This document shows, piece by piece, positions 42,863 to 51,482 of a stretch of 64,000 nucleotides of DNA (position 1 is the stretch's first letter; each line of letters starts with the position of its first letter). The notes under the pieces are model-generated. The model made no database searches, was not told the origin of the DNA, and worked only from the letters and a program-made list of their open reading frames with translations. The stretch comes from Rubrolithibacter danxiaensis. GTDB taxonomy: Bacteria; Bacteroidota; Bacteroidia; Sphingobacteriales; Sphingobacteriaceae. The translations under genes and the position numbers were made by a program. The stretch covers positions 29,090 to 93,089 of the forward strand of contig NZ_JBKOPS010000014.1 in the NCBI RefSeq assembly GCF_047272945.1, given 5' to 3'.

Positions 42863-43945
42863 TTAAATATCCTTATATACTAAATCATCATCTATATAAT
42901 AGTTGACGTTCTCTTTAGTAACAATATCTAAGGGCAGATATTTTAATACAGGCACTTCTTTTTTGAAAACCAAATGCTCAGTTAACTGGTGAATTCCCCA
43001 ATACCCTTGCCCTTTGGGATTTTGATTGATCAGGAAACTGATAAGTCCTTTATCCAGAAAATGAAGGTTTTTTGGCAACAGGTCATAACCGATGATTCTG
43101 ATTTTTTTAATATGCTTTTGCTTAAGGTATCCGGCAATTTCAAAAGCTTTTGAAGTAGTAACATAAATGCTTTCCAGATCCGGATTACTTTCGATGATCT
43201 GGTCAAGATGGACTACAAAAGAAGAAAAATTAGTACTGTTTAATTCTGCTCGTATTATTTTATATTGCTGTGTCAGGTTGTTTTGCGAGAAATAGTTTCT
43301 AAAGCCCTGCTCTTTTTTAACAAGGTGGGCTGCATTTTTTATTTCTTCGTCAAAATGAGCTATTAAAACCGTGCATGGATGAGACAAGCCGTAATGAATG
43401 AGTTTTCCGGCAAGGAAACCGCTTTGATAAGAATCCTGTCCGATATAACTTAACGGATCGTAATCGGTAATTTGTGTATTGAACAGCACAAACGGAATTC
43501 CCGACTTTTTCCATTTTTCGAAAAACGGAACGGTTTCTCTGTAAAAAATGGGGGAAAGAAAAATACCGTCCGGAGAGCTTGATGTTAATTCAGTAGCTTT
43601 TTCTATAAAAGATTCTACCTGGTAGGGATTAAAAATATACTGATCTACTACAACGCCGAACTGCCTTAAATCTTTTTCAGCTTTTTCAATCCCTGCTTTG
43701 GGGGCAAACCAGTAAGGGTCTGAATGATGATCGGGGATTAATGCTGCTATATGATAAATTTTATTTGAACCCAAAGCCCTTGCCATCAGGTTAGGTTCGT
43801 AATTCATTTCTTGGATAATTTTCAATACCCGTTCCCGAACCTTTTCAGAAACACGTCCTCTGTTATGCAATACCCTGTCTACTGTCCCCGTAGAAGTTTG
43901 GGCTCTGAGAGCAATATCTTTTATACGGGCAGTTTTATTCTTCAT
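42863..43945 (-). CDS. LacI family transcriptional regulator of the glycan locus
   Basis: About 360 residues from the ATG at 43945; an upstream TTG start at 43954 is possible but less likely. The N-terminal helix-turn-helix is ARIKDIALRAQTSTGTVDRV with hinge NYEPNLMARALGS. A periplasmic-binding-like domain follows (HIAALIPDHHSDPYWF, IGYDLLPKNLHFLDKGLISF), which would bind a sugar. Its C-terminal part ends with a YYIDDD tail. It is the gene immediately upstream of GH109 and reads the same way, so it probably controls that locus. Confidence 0.92.
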   Translation of the reverse strand: MKNKTARIKDIALRAQTSTGTVDRVLHNRGRVSEKVRERVLKIIQEMNYEPNLMARALGSNKIYHIAALIPDHHSDPYWFAPKAGIEKAEKDLRQFGVVVDQYIFNPYQVESFIEKATELTSSSPDGIFLSPIFYRETVPFFEKWKKSGIPFVLFNTQITDYDPLSYIGQDSYQSGFLAGKLIHYGLSHPCTVLIAHFDEEIKNAAHLVKKEQGFRNYFSQNNLTQQYKIIRAELNSTNFSSFVVHLDQIIESNPDLESIYVTTSKAFEIAGYLKQKHIKKIRIIGYDLLPKNLHFLDKGLISFLINQNPKGQGYWGIHQLTEHLVFKKEVPVLKYLPLDIVTKENVNYYIDDDLVYKDI

Positions 43946-44066
43946 ATTTTGCAAGCAAAGGGATTCTAAAAATAAGGGTATAATTTTTGAAATTACAAAG
44001 ACTATGAATTTCTGTATGACATATCACAAAAAAAGCAGCAATTAGAATAACTGCTGCCCTTCTTTG

Positions 44067-44140
44067 TACCCCCATCAGGATTCGAACCTGAGACCTGCGG
44101 TTTAGAAAACCGATGCTCTATCCAGCTGAGCTATGGAGGC
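44067..44140 (-). tRNA. tRNA-Arg (anticodon TCT)
   Basis: A 74-nt cloverleaf reads on the minus strand. It has a 7-bp acceptor stem (GCCTCCA with TGGGGGT, first pair G-U), a D-arm GCTC...GAGC and an anticodon loop TTTCTAA giving TCT. The T-arm is TCAGG-TTCGAAT-CCTGA. The pair at 27-43 is mismatched (T-C), and CCA is not encoded, as usual in Bacteroidota. It decodes AGA. Confidence 0.93.
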
Positions 44141-44246
44141 CTGCAACAAATTTTATTGCGCTGCAAATATAGAAAAAAATGGAAACGCAAAAATTATTTA
44201 TGGATGTAAATAACAAATAAATGCGTTTTGTAGTTACCTGACAAAT

Positions 44247-44271
44247 AAAAAAAGGAGCACGTAGCTCCTTT
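44247..44271 (-). terminator. Rho-independent terminator after the DUF4142 gene
   Basis: On the minus strand AAAGGAGC pairs with GCTCCTTT (8 bp, 5-nt loop) and is followed by a seven-base T-run. It lies 21 bp past the stop of the DUF4142 gene. This is a textbook intrinsic terminator. Confidence 0.85.
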
Positions 44272-44292
44272 CTGATACACTATCTGTACCCG

Positions 44293-44892
44293 TTATTTTA
44301 CTGCATCTTTAACTGCCTGGGCAGAATCCAGGTGCATTTTCAATACAGGTAATGTTTTGGAAGCAAAAGATTTTAATTCATCATCCTTTAAATTCTTGGA
44401 TGCATCTTCAAACTCGTCAATATCCTTTTTATGATCGTCAGTCATCATGCTCATATATTCTTTATCAAAGTCGGCACCCATCAATTTTTTCAACTTATCA
44501 ACATGCTCCTGGTGTTCGGGACTTAAAGCTGAAGGTATTGTAATATTCTTTTTAGAAGCGATCATCATCAGCTCTTTGTTGGCTTTTGAATGGTCGCGAA
44601 CCATCATTGCTCCAAAGTTTTTTACTCGTTGATTCTGTGCATTTTTTTGCGCTATTTCTCCTAACTGAACCTCCATAATGCCGCCATCGCCGGCCTTTAG
44701 TGCAAATTCTGTTGCATCATTGGATGAAGTATCTGTAGCATCTGTAACCGTAGTAGCCGAATCGTAAGAAGTCATCGAATCTGTTACAGTACTTGCAGAA
44801 GTGTCACTATCGCCTCCTTTTGAACCATTACTGCTACAGGCAGCAATTGCAAGGGCCATCGAAGCCAGAAGTATTAAACCATTCTTTTTCAT
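44293..44892 (-). CDS. DUF4142 domain-containing lipoprotein
   Basis: About 199 residues from the ATG at 44892. A lipoprotein signal (LILLASMALAIAAC, then SSNGS) is followed by a Ser/Thr/Asp linker and the DUF4142 ferritin-like four-helix domain. The latter shows EFALKAGDGGIMEVQLGEI, VKNFGAMMVRDHSKANKEL and the DHKKDIDEFEDASK helix, with histidines typical of the family. The function is unknown. Members are often outer-membrane or periplasmic and stress-linked. A strong terminator follows. Confidence 0.88.
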   Translation of the reverse strand: MKKNGLILLASMALAIAACSSNGSKGGDSDTSASTVTDSMTSYDSATTVTDATDTSSNDATEFALKAGDGGIMEVQLGEIAQKNAQNQRVKNFGAMMVRDHSKANKELMMIASKKNITIPSALSPEHQEHVDKLKKLMGADFDKEYMSMMTDDHKKDIDEFEDASKNLKDDELKSFASKTLPVLKMHLDSAQAVKDAVK

Positions 44893-45002
44893 AATATAGA
44901 TGTTGATTTTATTATTCAACAGCTGTAAAATGAGATGGTTTTTATTCTTTACCTAACAAAATGACCAGGTTAAATTACCCATAAATATCTAGATGGATTC
45001 TG

Positions 45003-47249
45003 TTAGCTAAACTTGCTTTTTAAAGCAGCCAGTTTCGACTGCATATCGGCCTCCTTGTTCACTTTTTTAGCATCAGTATTCCTGTTGGCGGGTTGATTTT
45101 TCCTTGAACTGATTGTATTCTTTTCTTCCTCCTTTTTCATTGAAAGTGATATACGTTTTCTTGCGGCATCAACTTCAGTTACCGTTACTTCTACTTTTTG
45201 ATGAACCTTTACAACTTCGTTCGGATCTTTTACAAAACGATTGGAAAGCTGACTTAAATGGACAAGGCCGTCCTGGTGTACACCTATATCAACAAAAGCA
45301 CCGAAATTGGTGATGTTTGTAACAATACCGGGTAGCTTCATTCCAATTTTCAAATCGTTTATGTCATTTACACCTTCAGTAAAACTAAAGGCTTCAAACT
45401 GCTCCCTCGGATCTCGTCCCGGCTTTGCCAGCTCCTGCAGAATATCTTTCAGCGTAGGCAATCCAACTGTTTCAGTTATATATTTTTGAGGCTTTATTTC
45501 AGAACGCAATTTTTCATCCTTCATTAAATCGGCTACCTGGCAGCCAAGATCTTTTGCCATCTGTTCAACCAATGTATAACGTTCGGGATGTACAGCACTT
45601 GCGTCTAAAGGATGTTCTGCATTACGAATGCGTAAAAAGCCTGCAGCCTGCTCGAAAGCTTTATCACCAAGGCGGGGTACCTTTTTAAGATCTTCTCTTC
45701 TTTTAAAAGCTCCGTTTTTATTTCTGAACTCAACAATATTCTGCGCCAGCTGCTGTCCTAAACCTGAAATATAAGATAATATTTGCTTAGATGCGGTATT
45801 GAGTTCCACCCCTACTGCGTTTACAGCACTAACTACTGTATCGTCAAGCGAGGTTTGGAGTTTATTTTGATCTACATCGTGCTGATATTGGCCCACCCCT
45901 ATTGACTTAGGATCAATTTTAACCAGTTCTGCCAATGGATCCATTAAACGCCTTCCAATAGAAACTGCGCCCCGAACGGTAACATCTTTGTCCGGAAATT
46001 CTTCTCTCGCTGCTTCTGATGCAGAATAAATAGAAGCACCGCTCTCATTTACCATGACAATAATAAGGGGCAGGTTTAAGCTGCGAACAAAAGTTTCTGT
46101 TTCTCTGCCTGCCGTACCGTTCCCTATTGCTATAGCATCAATTTTATATTTTTCTGCCAGGTGAAGAACCGTTTTCTTCGCTTCGCTTACGTTACCTGCA
46201 CCTGTATGCGGATAAATAGTGGTATTATCCAATAACTGTCCCTGTTCATCCAGACAAACAACTTTACATCCTGTACGAAAGCCCGGATCAATTGCCATCA
46301 CTCGTTTCTGACCCATCGGAGCTGCTAAAAGTAATTGACGGGCATTTTCTGCAAAAACCGCAATAGCCTCCTCGTCTGCTTTTTTCTTAGACAATAAACG
46401 AACCTCAGTTTCCATTGATGGCTTTAATAACCTTTTGAAACTATCTGCAATTGCCAGTCGAAGCTGATCTGAACAAACATTATTTGCAGTAACAAACATC
46501 CTGTCGAGAATTGAAATTGCGTCATTCTCCGGAATAACAATATCCAGATACAGAACAAGCTCTTTTTCAGCTCTTCTTAAGGCAAGCAACCGGTGAGAGG
46601 GAATTGTCTTAACTGCTTCTGACCAATCAAAATAGTCTTTATACTTAACTCCTTCTGTTTCTTTTCCTTCTATTACCCTTGATTGATACGCTCCTTTTTC
46701 AAGAAAAAGTGCACGAATTTCGGCTCTTGCCTCCGCATTTTCTGCAATTATCTCTGCTAAAATATCTCTTGCTCCTGCAAACGCTTCTTCTTCTGTGCTT
46801 ACTCCTTTTTCTTCACTTATATATTTTGCAGCCTCATTTTCGAGATCAATTTTCCTTTGTTCAAAGATTATATCTGCAAGAGGCTGCAAGCCTTTCTCCC
46901 TTGCTGCAGTTGCCCGTGTTTTCCGTTTGGGGCGATACGGAAGGTAAATATCTTCCAATATGGTCATCGATTCAGCTTCCTGAATTTGTTTTTCCAGCTC
47001 CGGACTTAATTTACCCGATTCATTTAACGACTTCAGTATAGCCTCTCTCCTTTTGTCCAGGTCGCGAAGCTGATTAATCCTGTCGCGAATAGCTGCTACC
47101 TGTACTTCATCTAAACTTCCTGTCAGTTCTTTCCGGTAGCGGGAAATAAACGGAACCGTTGCCCCGTCATCCAATAAGTGTACTGTTGTACTCACCTGTT
47201 TTTCGGACAAAGAAAACTCACCTGCTATTATTTTAAAATGCGATATCAT
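45003..47249 (-). CDS. tex: Tex family S1 RNA-binding transcription accessory protein
   Basis: A 748-residue cytoplasmic protein of the Tex/YhgF family, related to eukaryotic Spt6. The N-terminal helical domain begins with VPFISRYRKELTGSLDE, which is diagnostic. A YqgF-like RNase fold holds VMAIDPGFRTGCKVVCLD, and helix-hairpin-helix repeats lie near 510-560. The single S1 domain (about 630-700) includes GIVTNITNFGAFVDIGVHQD. The C-terminal tail is Lys/Asn-rich. Length and order are normal. Its role in nucleic-acid binding is known, but the precise function in Bacteroidota is not. Confidence 0.95.
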   Translation of the reverse strand: MISHFKIIAGEFSLSEKQVSTTVHLLDDGATVPFISRYRKELTGSLDEVQVAAIRDRINQLRDLDKRREAILKSLNESGKLSPELEKQIQEAESMTILEDIYLPYRPKRKTRATAAREKGLQPLADIIFEQRKIDLENEAAKYISEEKGVSTEEEAFAGARDILAEIIAENAEARAEIRALFLEKGAYQSRVIEGKETEGVKYKDYFDWSEAVKTIPSHRLLALRRAEKELVLYLDIVIPENDAISILDRMFVTANNVCSDQLRLAIADSFKRLLKPSMETEVRLLSKKKADEEAIAVFAENARQLLLAAPMGQKRVMAIDPGFRTGCKVVCLDEQGQLLDNTTIYPHTGAGNVSEAKKTVLHLAEKYKIDAIAIGNGTAGRETETFVRSLNLPLIIVMVNESGASIYSASEAAREEFPDKDVTVRGAVSIGRRLMDPLAELVKIDPKSIGVGQYQHDVDQNKLQTSLDDTVVSAVNAVGVELNTASKQILSYISGLGQQLAQNIVEFRNKNGAFKRREDLKKVPRLGDKAFEQAAGFLRIRNAEHPLDASAVHPERYTLVEQMAKDLGCQVADLMKDEKLRSEIKPQKYITETVGLPTLKDILQELAKPGRDPREQFEAFSFTEGVNDINDLKIGMKLPGIVTNITNFGAFVDIGVHQDGLVHLSQLSNRFVKDPNEVVKVHQKVEVTVTEVDAARKRISLSMKKEEEKNTISSRKNQPANRNTDAKKVNKEADMQSKLAALKSKFS

Positions 47250-47416
47250 TCAATTTATTTTTATAATCAAACTCATTTAAGAAAACGATAGTATCTGCTT
47301 CCAAATTTTGTGGACGAAGATGTTAGTATCCCTTTTAATTTCCAAAATTGCTTATCAACACTTCTGCCGATAATAAAACCAAATTAACAAAACCTGCAAA
47401 TGCATGTTGTAGCATA

Positions 47417-47926
47417 ATGAGCCTTTTAAATACATACAGAATTAATATTCCTTCTTCAGGTGAAATCGTTCAGGAATTGAAACTAGACTATACAGGGGAG
47501 TATTCTCCTGCAAATGCCGAAGTAAATTTAAGTGAGTCTGTTCCGCTTATTACAGCTGATTGCCCTAACTTACTTCAATATTTCCCTTTAAATAGTGCAT
47601 CTGACATTTTTTTCCAGGAAAACATGGATGACCGACTGATTGAAGAAAAGACCAAAGGCAAAACCCGATGTGTGATCATCTGCAATTCTTTTGATATTTC
47701 TGACGGAAACGGAGAAAGAATTTCAGTAAGCTCAGGTTCCCAGTTCTCTTTTATTGCCGGGGTATGCGATTCGACCGAGGATCCTTTTACTGGAGTTTTG
47801 CTGAACAGCTGCACCCTGCTTAGTAAAAACTCCCCGTTAACAGAATTAAAACCTGGCAAGCAGCCTTTTTTTCTCAAGAAAGAGGAAATAAATCCCTGGC
47901 TAACAGGAATAAATCTATCACATTAA
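47417..47926 (+). CDS. Degenerate SRAP (YedK/HMCES)-like protein
   Basis: A 169-residue protein that follows the outline of SOS-response-associated peptidase domains. The region VPLITADCPNLLQYFPL matches the first strands, ENMDDRLIEEK (68-78) the NARaET region, and TRCVIICNSFDIS (83-95) the RRCLvPadGFYEW region. FSFIAGVCD (110-118) matches the AGLWE strand, and KPGKQPFFL (145-153) replaces the RMPviL segment. The catalytic Cys2, the Glu of FYEW and the late His are all missing, so DNA-protein crosslinking to abasic sites is unlikely. The ATG at 47417 is preferred over an upstream TTG at 47348. It is 14 bp before a GNAT gene. Confidence 0.55.
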   Translation: MSLLNTYRINIPSSGEIVQELKLDYTGEYSPANAEVNLSESVPLITADCPNLLQYFPLNSASDIFFQENMDDRLIEEKTKGKTRCVIICNSFDISDGNGERISVSSGSQFSFIAGVCDSTEDPFTGVLLNSCTLLSKNSPLTELKPGKQPFFLKKEEINPWLTGINLSH

Positions 47927-47940
47927 AACTAAAAATTACT

Positions 47941-48216
47941 ATGTCAGATATCGAAATTACCGAACAACGCTTTGAACTTCATCAGGAAAATAGAACAGCT
48001 TTTATTGAATATAAAGTAAAAAATGGAATTCTTTATTTAATTCATACAGAAGTGCCGAGCGAACTGGAAGGTCGTGGAATTGCATCCAGGCTGGCGAAAT
48101 TCGCTTTGGATTATGCCAAAGAAATGAAATTAGAATTAAAGGTATTTTGTGCCTTTATTAACAGCTATCTTGAAAGACATCCTGAGTATAAAACACTTCT
48201 AACTATCCGGGACTAA
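47941..48216 (+). CDS. Small GNAT-type N-acetyltransferase (YjdJ-like)
   Basis: A 91-residue GNAT-fold protein of the COG2388 type. The acetyl-CoA-binding segment ELEGRGIASRLAKFALDYAK (61-80) contains the RGxA loop. It is preceded by IEYKVKNGILYLIHTEVPSE and followed by VFCAFINSYLERHPEYK, matching the family's C-terminal CxxxxxxxxRHPEY. Whether it acetylates a peptide or small molecule is unknown. It probably shares a transcript with the SRAP-like gene. Confidence 0.9.
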   Translation: MSDIEITEQRFELHQENRTAFIEYKVKNGILYLIHTEVPSELEGRGIASRLAKFALDYAKEMKLELKVFCAFINSYLERHPEYKTLLTIRD

Positions 48217-48236
48217 TGTTATAACTTTTAATTCCT

Positions 48237-48416
48237 TTATTGAAACAGCTGAAGAATATAGTAGAAAGCCAGAAGCAGTACAGCCGCCCGTATACAATAC
48301 GAAATAATTAATAAAGAATCCGCTTCTCTGTGCTTATGCGAATTAGAATAATTCCGGCTATAGGACGACCCGTTGCTCTGCCTTGCAGGTTCACGGCTTA
48401 TAAAAGTACGTTTCAT
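48237..48416 (-). CDS. Possible 59-residue small membrane protein
   Basis: A short ORF from the ATG at 48416 to a TAA at 48237-48239. The N-terminal half is polar and basic (KRTFISREPARQS, then Ser/Asn/His/Arg), and the C-terminal half is hydrophobic (LIISYCIRAAVLLLAFYYIL), ending in QLFQ, like a tail-anchored protein. The preceding sequence has no clear ribosome-binding site. I recognise no family. If it is not real, 48217-48693 is a 477-bp gene-free stretch. Confidence 0.35.
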   Translation of the reverse strand: MKRTFISREPARQSNGSSYSRNYSNSHKHREADSLLIISYCIRAAVLLLAFYYILQLFQ

Positions 48417-48562
48417 AGGAATAGGGCATTAAAGATAACAATTTTCATCTGAATAAAAATTAAAATTTCCTTTCAATATAAATAGTGAAGTTTACTGCCC
48501 TTCCGGGATTTAATTAAGTCCCAGAAATGAATGCTGCAGAAGTAACTATTTTCCTCTTACTT

Positions 48563-48577
48563 ACGTATATAATACGT
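48563..48577. repeat. Palindromes in the 48417-48693 intergenic region
   Basis: ACGTAT-ATA-ATACGT is a perfect 15-bp inverted repeat. A second pair, TTAACAA (48608-48614) and TTGTTAA (48629-48635), lies about 30 bp further on. Both sit upstream of the small gene starting at 48694. They could be operator sites or a small RNA element; nothing else is seen in this 277-bp gap. Confidence 0.35.
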
Positions 48578-48693
48578 CGCGTTTATTTTAAGAGACTATA
48601 TAATCGTTTAACAACAAAAATTGTTTGCTTGTTAAGAGAAATAGCGCACTAATTAAAACTACAACTACCTTAAAACATTTTTTAGAGGGCGGG

Positions 48694-48933
48694 ATGGAGA
48701 TAACAAATCTGAAGGAGCCAGGCTGGTACATTGCCAGGGATAACAAATCACTCTGGTGGAATTTATTCGTTTACATTACGTCTAAACCGCCGTTTCAATG
48801 TATCAAAATAGAGGGAAACAGCTCGAAAACCATCACCGTATTTCCGGAAGAAATAAAAGAAGTATCCGATAAAAGAATTTCTGCCAGGGAGTTTGAGGTA
48901 ATACAGGAAACTTCAACAAATACTGCCGCCTAA
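48694..48933 (+). CDS. Hypothetical protein
   Basis: A 79-residue protein from the ATG at 48694, preceded by a purine-rich GAGGGCGGG; the longer reading to 48625 starts with TTG. It shows a GWYIARDNKSLWWNLFVYITSKPPF core, read in parts, and a charged end. The core suggests a compact beta-sheet domain, possibly one that binds a ligand through its aromatic residues. No family is recognised. It is transcribed toward the FMN reductase gene. Confidence 0.5.
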   Translation: MEITNLKEPGWYIARDNKSLWWNLFVYITSKPPFQCIKIEGNSSKTITVFPEEIKEVSDKRISAREFEVIQETSTNTAA

Positions 48934-49019
48934 GTAAAAGCTTCTTCATCACCTTATTGTAAAACAAAGGGGCCAAGTAAAAATAGTTTACTGATTGCTT
49001 TACTTTTACTTTTTTAAGC

Positions 49020-49556
49020 ATGATGAACAAAAACAGGAAGAAAATACTGGCTATTTCGGGTAGCACCAGAAGTAATTCTACCACAGAAACCCTTCTTAAT
49101 GTGATAGCAAAATTGTCTAAAGAGAATCTTGAAATTCACATTTATAGCAAAATCGCCGAACTTCCGCATTTCAATCCTGATCTCGATACTGAAGAAGCGC
49201 CACAAATTATAACAGAATTCCGCGAACTTGTTAAGGCCTCAGACGGAGTAATCATTTGCACTCCCGAATATGTTTTCAGTTTACCGGGAACGCTTAAAAA
49301 TGCACTCGAGTGGACAGTTTCTACAACTGTTTTTTCTGATAAACCCGTCGGGTTAATTGTCGCTTCATTAGGAGGAGAAAAGGCGTATGAATCGCTTATC
49401 CTGATCATGGAAACTTTAGGCGCAAAAATCCCTAACGATGCCAAACTTTTAATTCAGGGATCAAGAAGCAAAGTGAGCCAGGAAGGTAAAATCACCGATT
49501 CAGATACACTGCAAAAAATTCATCAGCTAATAAATACCTTTATTAACTATGGCTAA
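49020..49556 (+). CDS. NADPH-dependent FMN reductase-like flavoprotein
   Basis: A 178-residue flavodoxin-like protein. The phosphate-binding loop is ILAISGSTRSNSTTE (about residues 9-22), followed by PHFNPDLDTEEAP and the flavin-contacting CTPEYVFSLPGTLKNALEW motif. The PEYxxxxPGxLKNxLDW pattern is diagnostic of the NAD(P)H-dependent oxidoreductase (YieF/azoreductase) family. It likely reduces quinones, FMN or metals. Two consecutive ATG codons make the start ambiguous by one residue. Confidence 0.92.
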   Translation: MMNKNRKKILAISGSTRSNSTTETLLNVIAKLSKENLEIHIYSKIAELPHFNPDLDTEEAPQIITEFRELVKASDGVIICTPEYVFSLPGTLKNALEWTVSTTVFSDKPVGLIVASLGGEKAYESLILIMETLGAKIPNDAKLLIQGSRSKVSQEGKITDSDTLQKIHQLINTFINYG

Positions 49557-49628
49557 AATCTTTTTTTTTAATATTGCACTTTTAAGCAAAAGCTTACTAA
49601 TTTTTCTGACAAACATTTGCATTATCAG

Positions 49629-49636
49629 TACGTTTG
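49629..49636 (+). promoter_or_regulatory. -7 box match upstream of galK
   Basis: TACGTTTG fits TAnnTTTG exactly and lies 21 bp before the ATG at 49658. A CTG 20 bp upstream is an imperfect -33 element. This supports a galK promoter distinct from the preceding FMN reductase gene. Confidence 0.45.
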
Positions 49637-49657
49637 CCAAGAGAACAGAACAGCCGT

Positions 49658-50812
49658 ATGAAAGATCAGTTAAACCTTCGTTTTAAAGAATTATTTAACA
49701 AGGATGCAAAGAATGTTTTTTTTGCACCCGGCCGCGTTAACCTGATAGGAGAACACATTGACTATAATGGAGGGCTTGTGATGCCCTGCGCCATCACCTT
49801 TGGCACTTATCTTCTTACAGCTCCAAATAACGAAGGTAAATTACGTTTCCGAAGCCTCAACTTCGATGAGCAGTTGGATATTCCTTTACAGCAAGAATAT
49901 AAAAAAGAAGGTAAAAACTGGTATAATTATCCCCTCGGCGTCATTAATTATCTATTTGCAGGCCATAGTTCATCAGAAGGTCTTGATATGCTTTTTTACG
50001 GCAATCTTCCTATCGGTGCCGGACTTTCTTCTTCTGCTTCTATTGAAGTGGTAACTGCCTTTGCATTTAATGAATTATTCGGCTTAACTAATTCTCTTCT
50101 TGATCTTGTTAAAATAACCAAAAGAGTAGAAAATGAATTTATAGGGGTTAACAGTGGCATTATGGATCAATTTTCAATAGCTTTTGGAAAAGAACATAAA
50201 GCACTTAAACTGGATTGCGAAACGTTAAACTATCAGGCGGTTGACTGTAATTTACAGGATCATTTATTGGCTATTATAAATACGAATAAGCCGCGAAGTT
50301 TAGCGGAGTCAAAATACAATGAACGTGTTAGCGAATGCCAACAAGCATTAAAATGTTTGCAGAAAGAGTTACAGATTGATAATTTATGTGATTTAGATAC
50401 TTCCACATTTAACAGGCATACGCATTTGATAAAGGATGAAGTTATACTTAAGCGGGCCCAGCATGTGGTACAGGAAAATGAACGGGTACATCATGCGGCC
50501 AAAGCATTGGCGGAAAACCGCTTAAGAGAATTTGGAATTTTAATGTACTCATCTCATAATTCTTTAAAAGATCTGTATGAGGTGTCAGGAAAAGAACTTG
50601 ATACTATTATTGATTTCTGCGAAACATATTCCCAGGTTACAGGAGCACGAATGACAGGAGCAGGTTTTGGCGGTTGCGCCATAGCCCTTGTAAAACAAGA
50701 TTCTTTTGAGGATTTCAGTCAGAAAATTACAGAATTCTACCAGAAAAAGATCGGATATAAACCTTCTGTTTACAGTTCTCTTATTGGCGACGGCGTAAAG
50801 GAATTGGTGTAA
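49658..50812 (+). CDS. galK: Galactokinase
   Basis: A 384-residue GHMP kinase that converts galactose to galactose-1-phosphate. The signature GRVNLIGEHIDYNGG (25-39) is the galactokinase motif, LPIGAGLSSSASIEV (about 120-134) the ATP-binding motif, and TGARMTGAGFGGCAIALV near the end the third GHMP motif. I chose the ATG at 49658 over a TTG at 49634. The SPOUT methyltransferase gene starts 15 bp after it. No galT or mutarotase is adjacent. Confidence 0.95.
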   Translation: MKDQLNLRFKELFNKDAKNVFFAPGRVNLIGEHIDYNGGLVMPCAITFGTYLLTAPNNEGKLRFRSLNFDEQLDIPLQQEYKKEGKNWYNYPLGVINYLFAGHSSSEGLDMLFYGNLPIGAGLSSSASIEVVTAFAFNELFGLTNSLLDLVKITKRVENEFIGVNSGIMDQFSIAFGKEHKALKLDCETLNYQAVDCNLQDHLLAIINTNKPRSLAESKYNERVSECQQALKCLQKELQIDNLCDLDTSTFNRHTHLIKDEVILKRAQHVVQENERVHHAAKALAENRLREFGILMYSSHNSLKDLYEVSGKELDTIIDFCETYSQVTGARMTGAGFGGCAIALVKQDSFEDFSQKITEFYQKKIGYKPSVYSSLIGDGVKELV

Positions 50813-50827
50813 AGGCTCTGTTCAACA

Positions 50828-51358
50828 ATGCGAAAACTTAAATTAGATGAGCTTAACAGGGCAACTGTTGAAGAATTTAAAGCTCAGGAAAAACTTCCCA
50901 TTGCGATAGTACTGGATAATGTAAGAAGCCTTCATAATGTAGGTTCGGTTTTCAGAACCTGCGACGGTTTTGCTGTGGAGGAATTGATTCTTTGCGGAAT
51001 AACCGGACAACCTCCCCATCGTGAGATTGAAAAAACTGCGTTGGGTGCAACACAATCAGTCCATTGGCGCTATTTTGATCAGAATGTTGAAGCAATTTCT
51101 TATCTGAAAGATAAAGGCTATAAAATTATTGCCATTGAACAGGCAGAAAACAGCATTTACCTCAATAATTTTTCGCCGGCAAGAGATGAAAAATACGCCC
51201 TGATCTTTGGAAATGAAGTAAACGGAGTATCAGACGAGGTGATGAAAACTATTGATCATTGTATAGAAATACCACAGTTTGGCACCAAACATTCTTTCAA
51301 TATTGTTGTCTCTGCCGGTATTGTCTTGTGGGATTTTTTCTCAAAACTGCATTCCTAA
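50828..51358 (+). CDS. TrmH/SpoU family RNA methyltransferase (SPOUT)
   Basis: A 176-residue SPOUT-fold 2'-O-methyltransferase acting on tRNA or rRNA with SAM. Motif 1 is VLDNVRSLHNVGSVFRTCDG (conserved N and R), motif 2 ALIFGNEVNGVSDEV, and motif 3 EIPQFGTKHSFNIVVSAGIV, which builds the SAM-binding knot. The protein is short, lacking an N-terminal extension. The target position cannot be assigned. It lies downstream of galK by 15 bp. Confidence 0.92.
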   Translation: MRKLKLDELNRATVEEFKAQEKLPIAIVLDNVRSLHNVGSVFRTCDGFAVEELILCGITGQPPHREIEKTALGATQSVHWRYFDQNVEAISYLKDKGYKIIAIEQAENSIYLNNFSPARDEKYALIFGNEVNGVSDEVMKTIDHCIEIPQFGTKHSFNIVVSAGIVLWDFFSKLHS

Positions 51359-51482
51359 TACTTATCCAGAAAATTAACCAGAAAAAATTTGTCATTCTGA
51401 CATTTTATCCTCCGGGTAATTGGTTTTTTATCAATTAATAATATATTTACCGATCCAAATATATCCTACAAAACACCGATAC

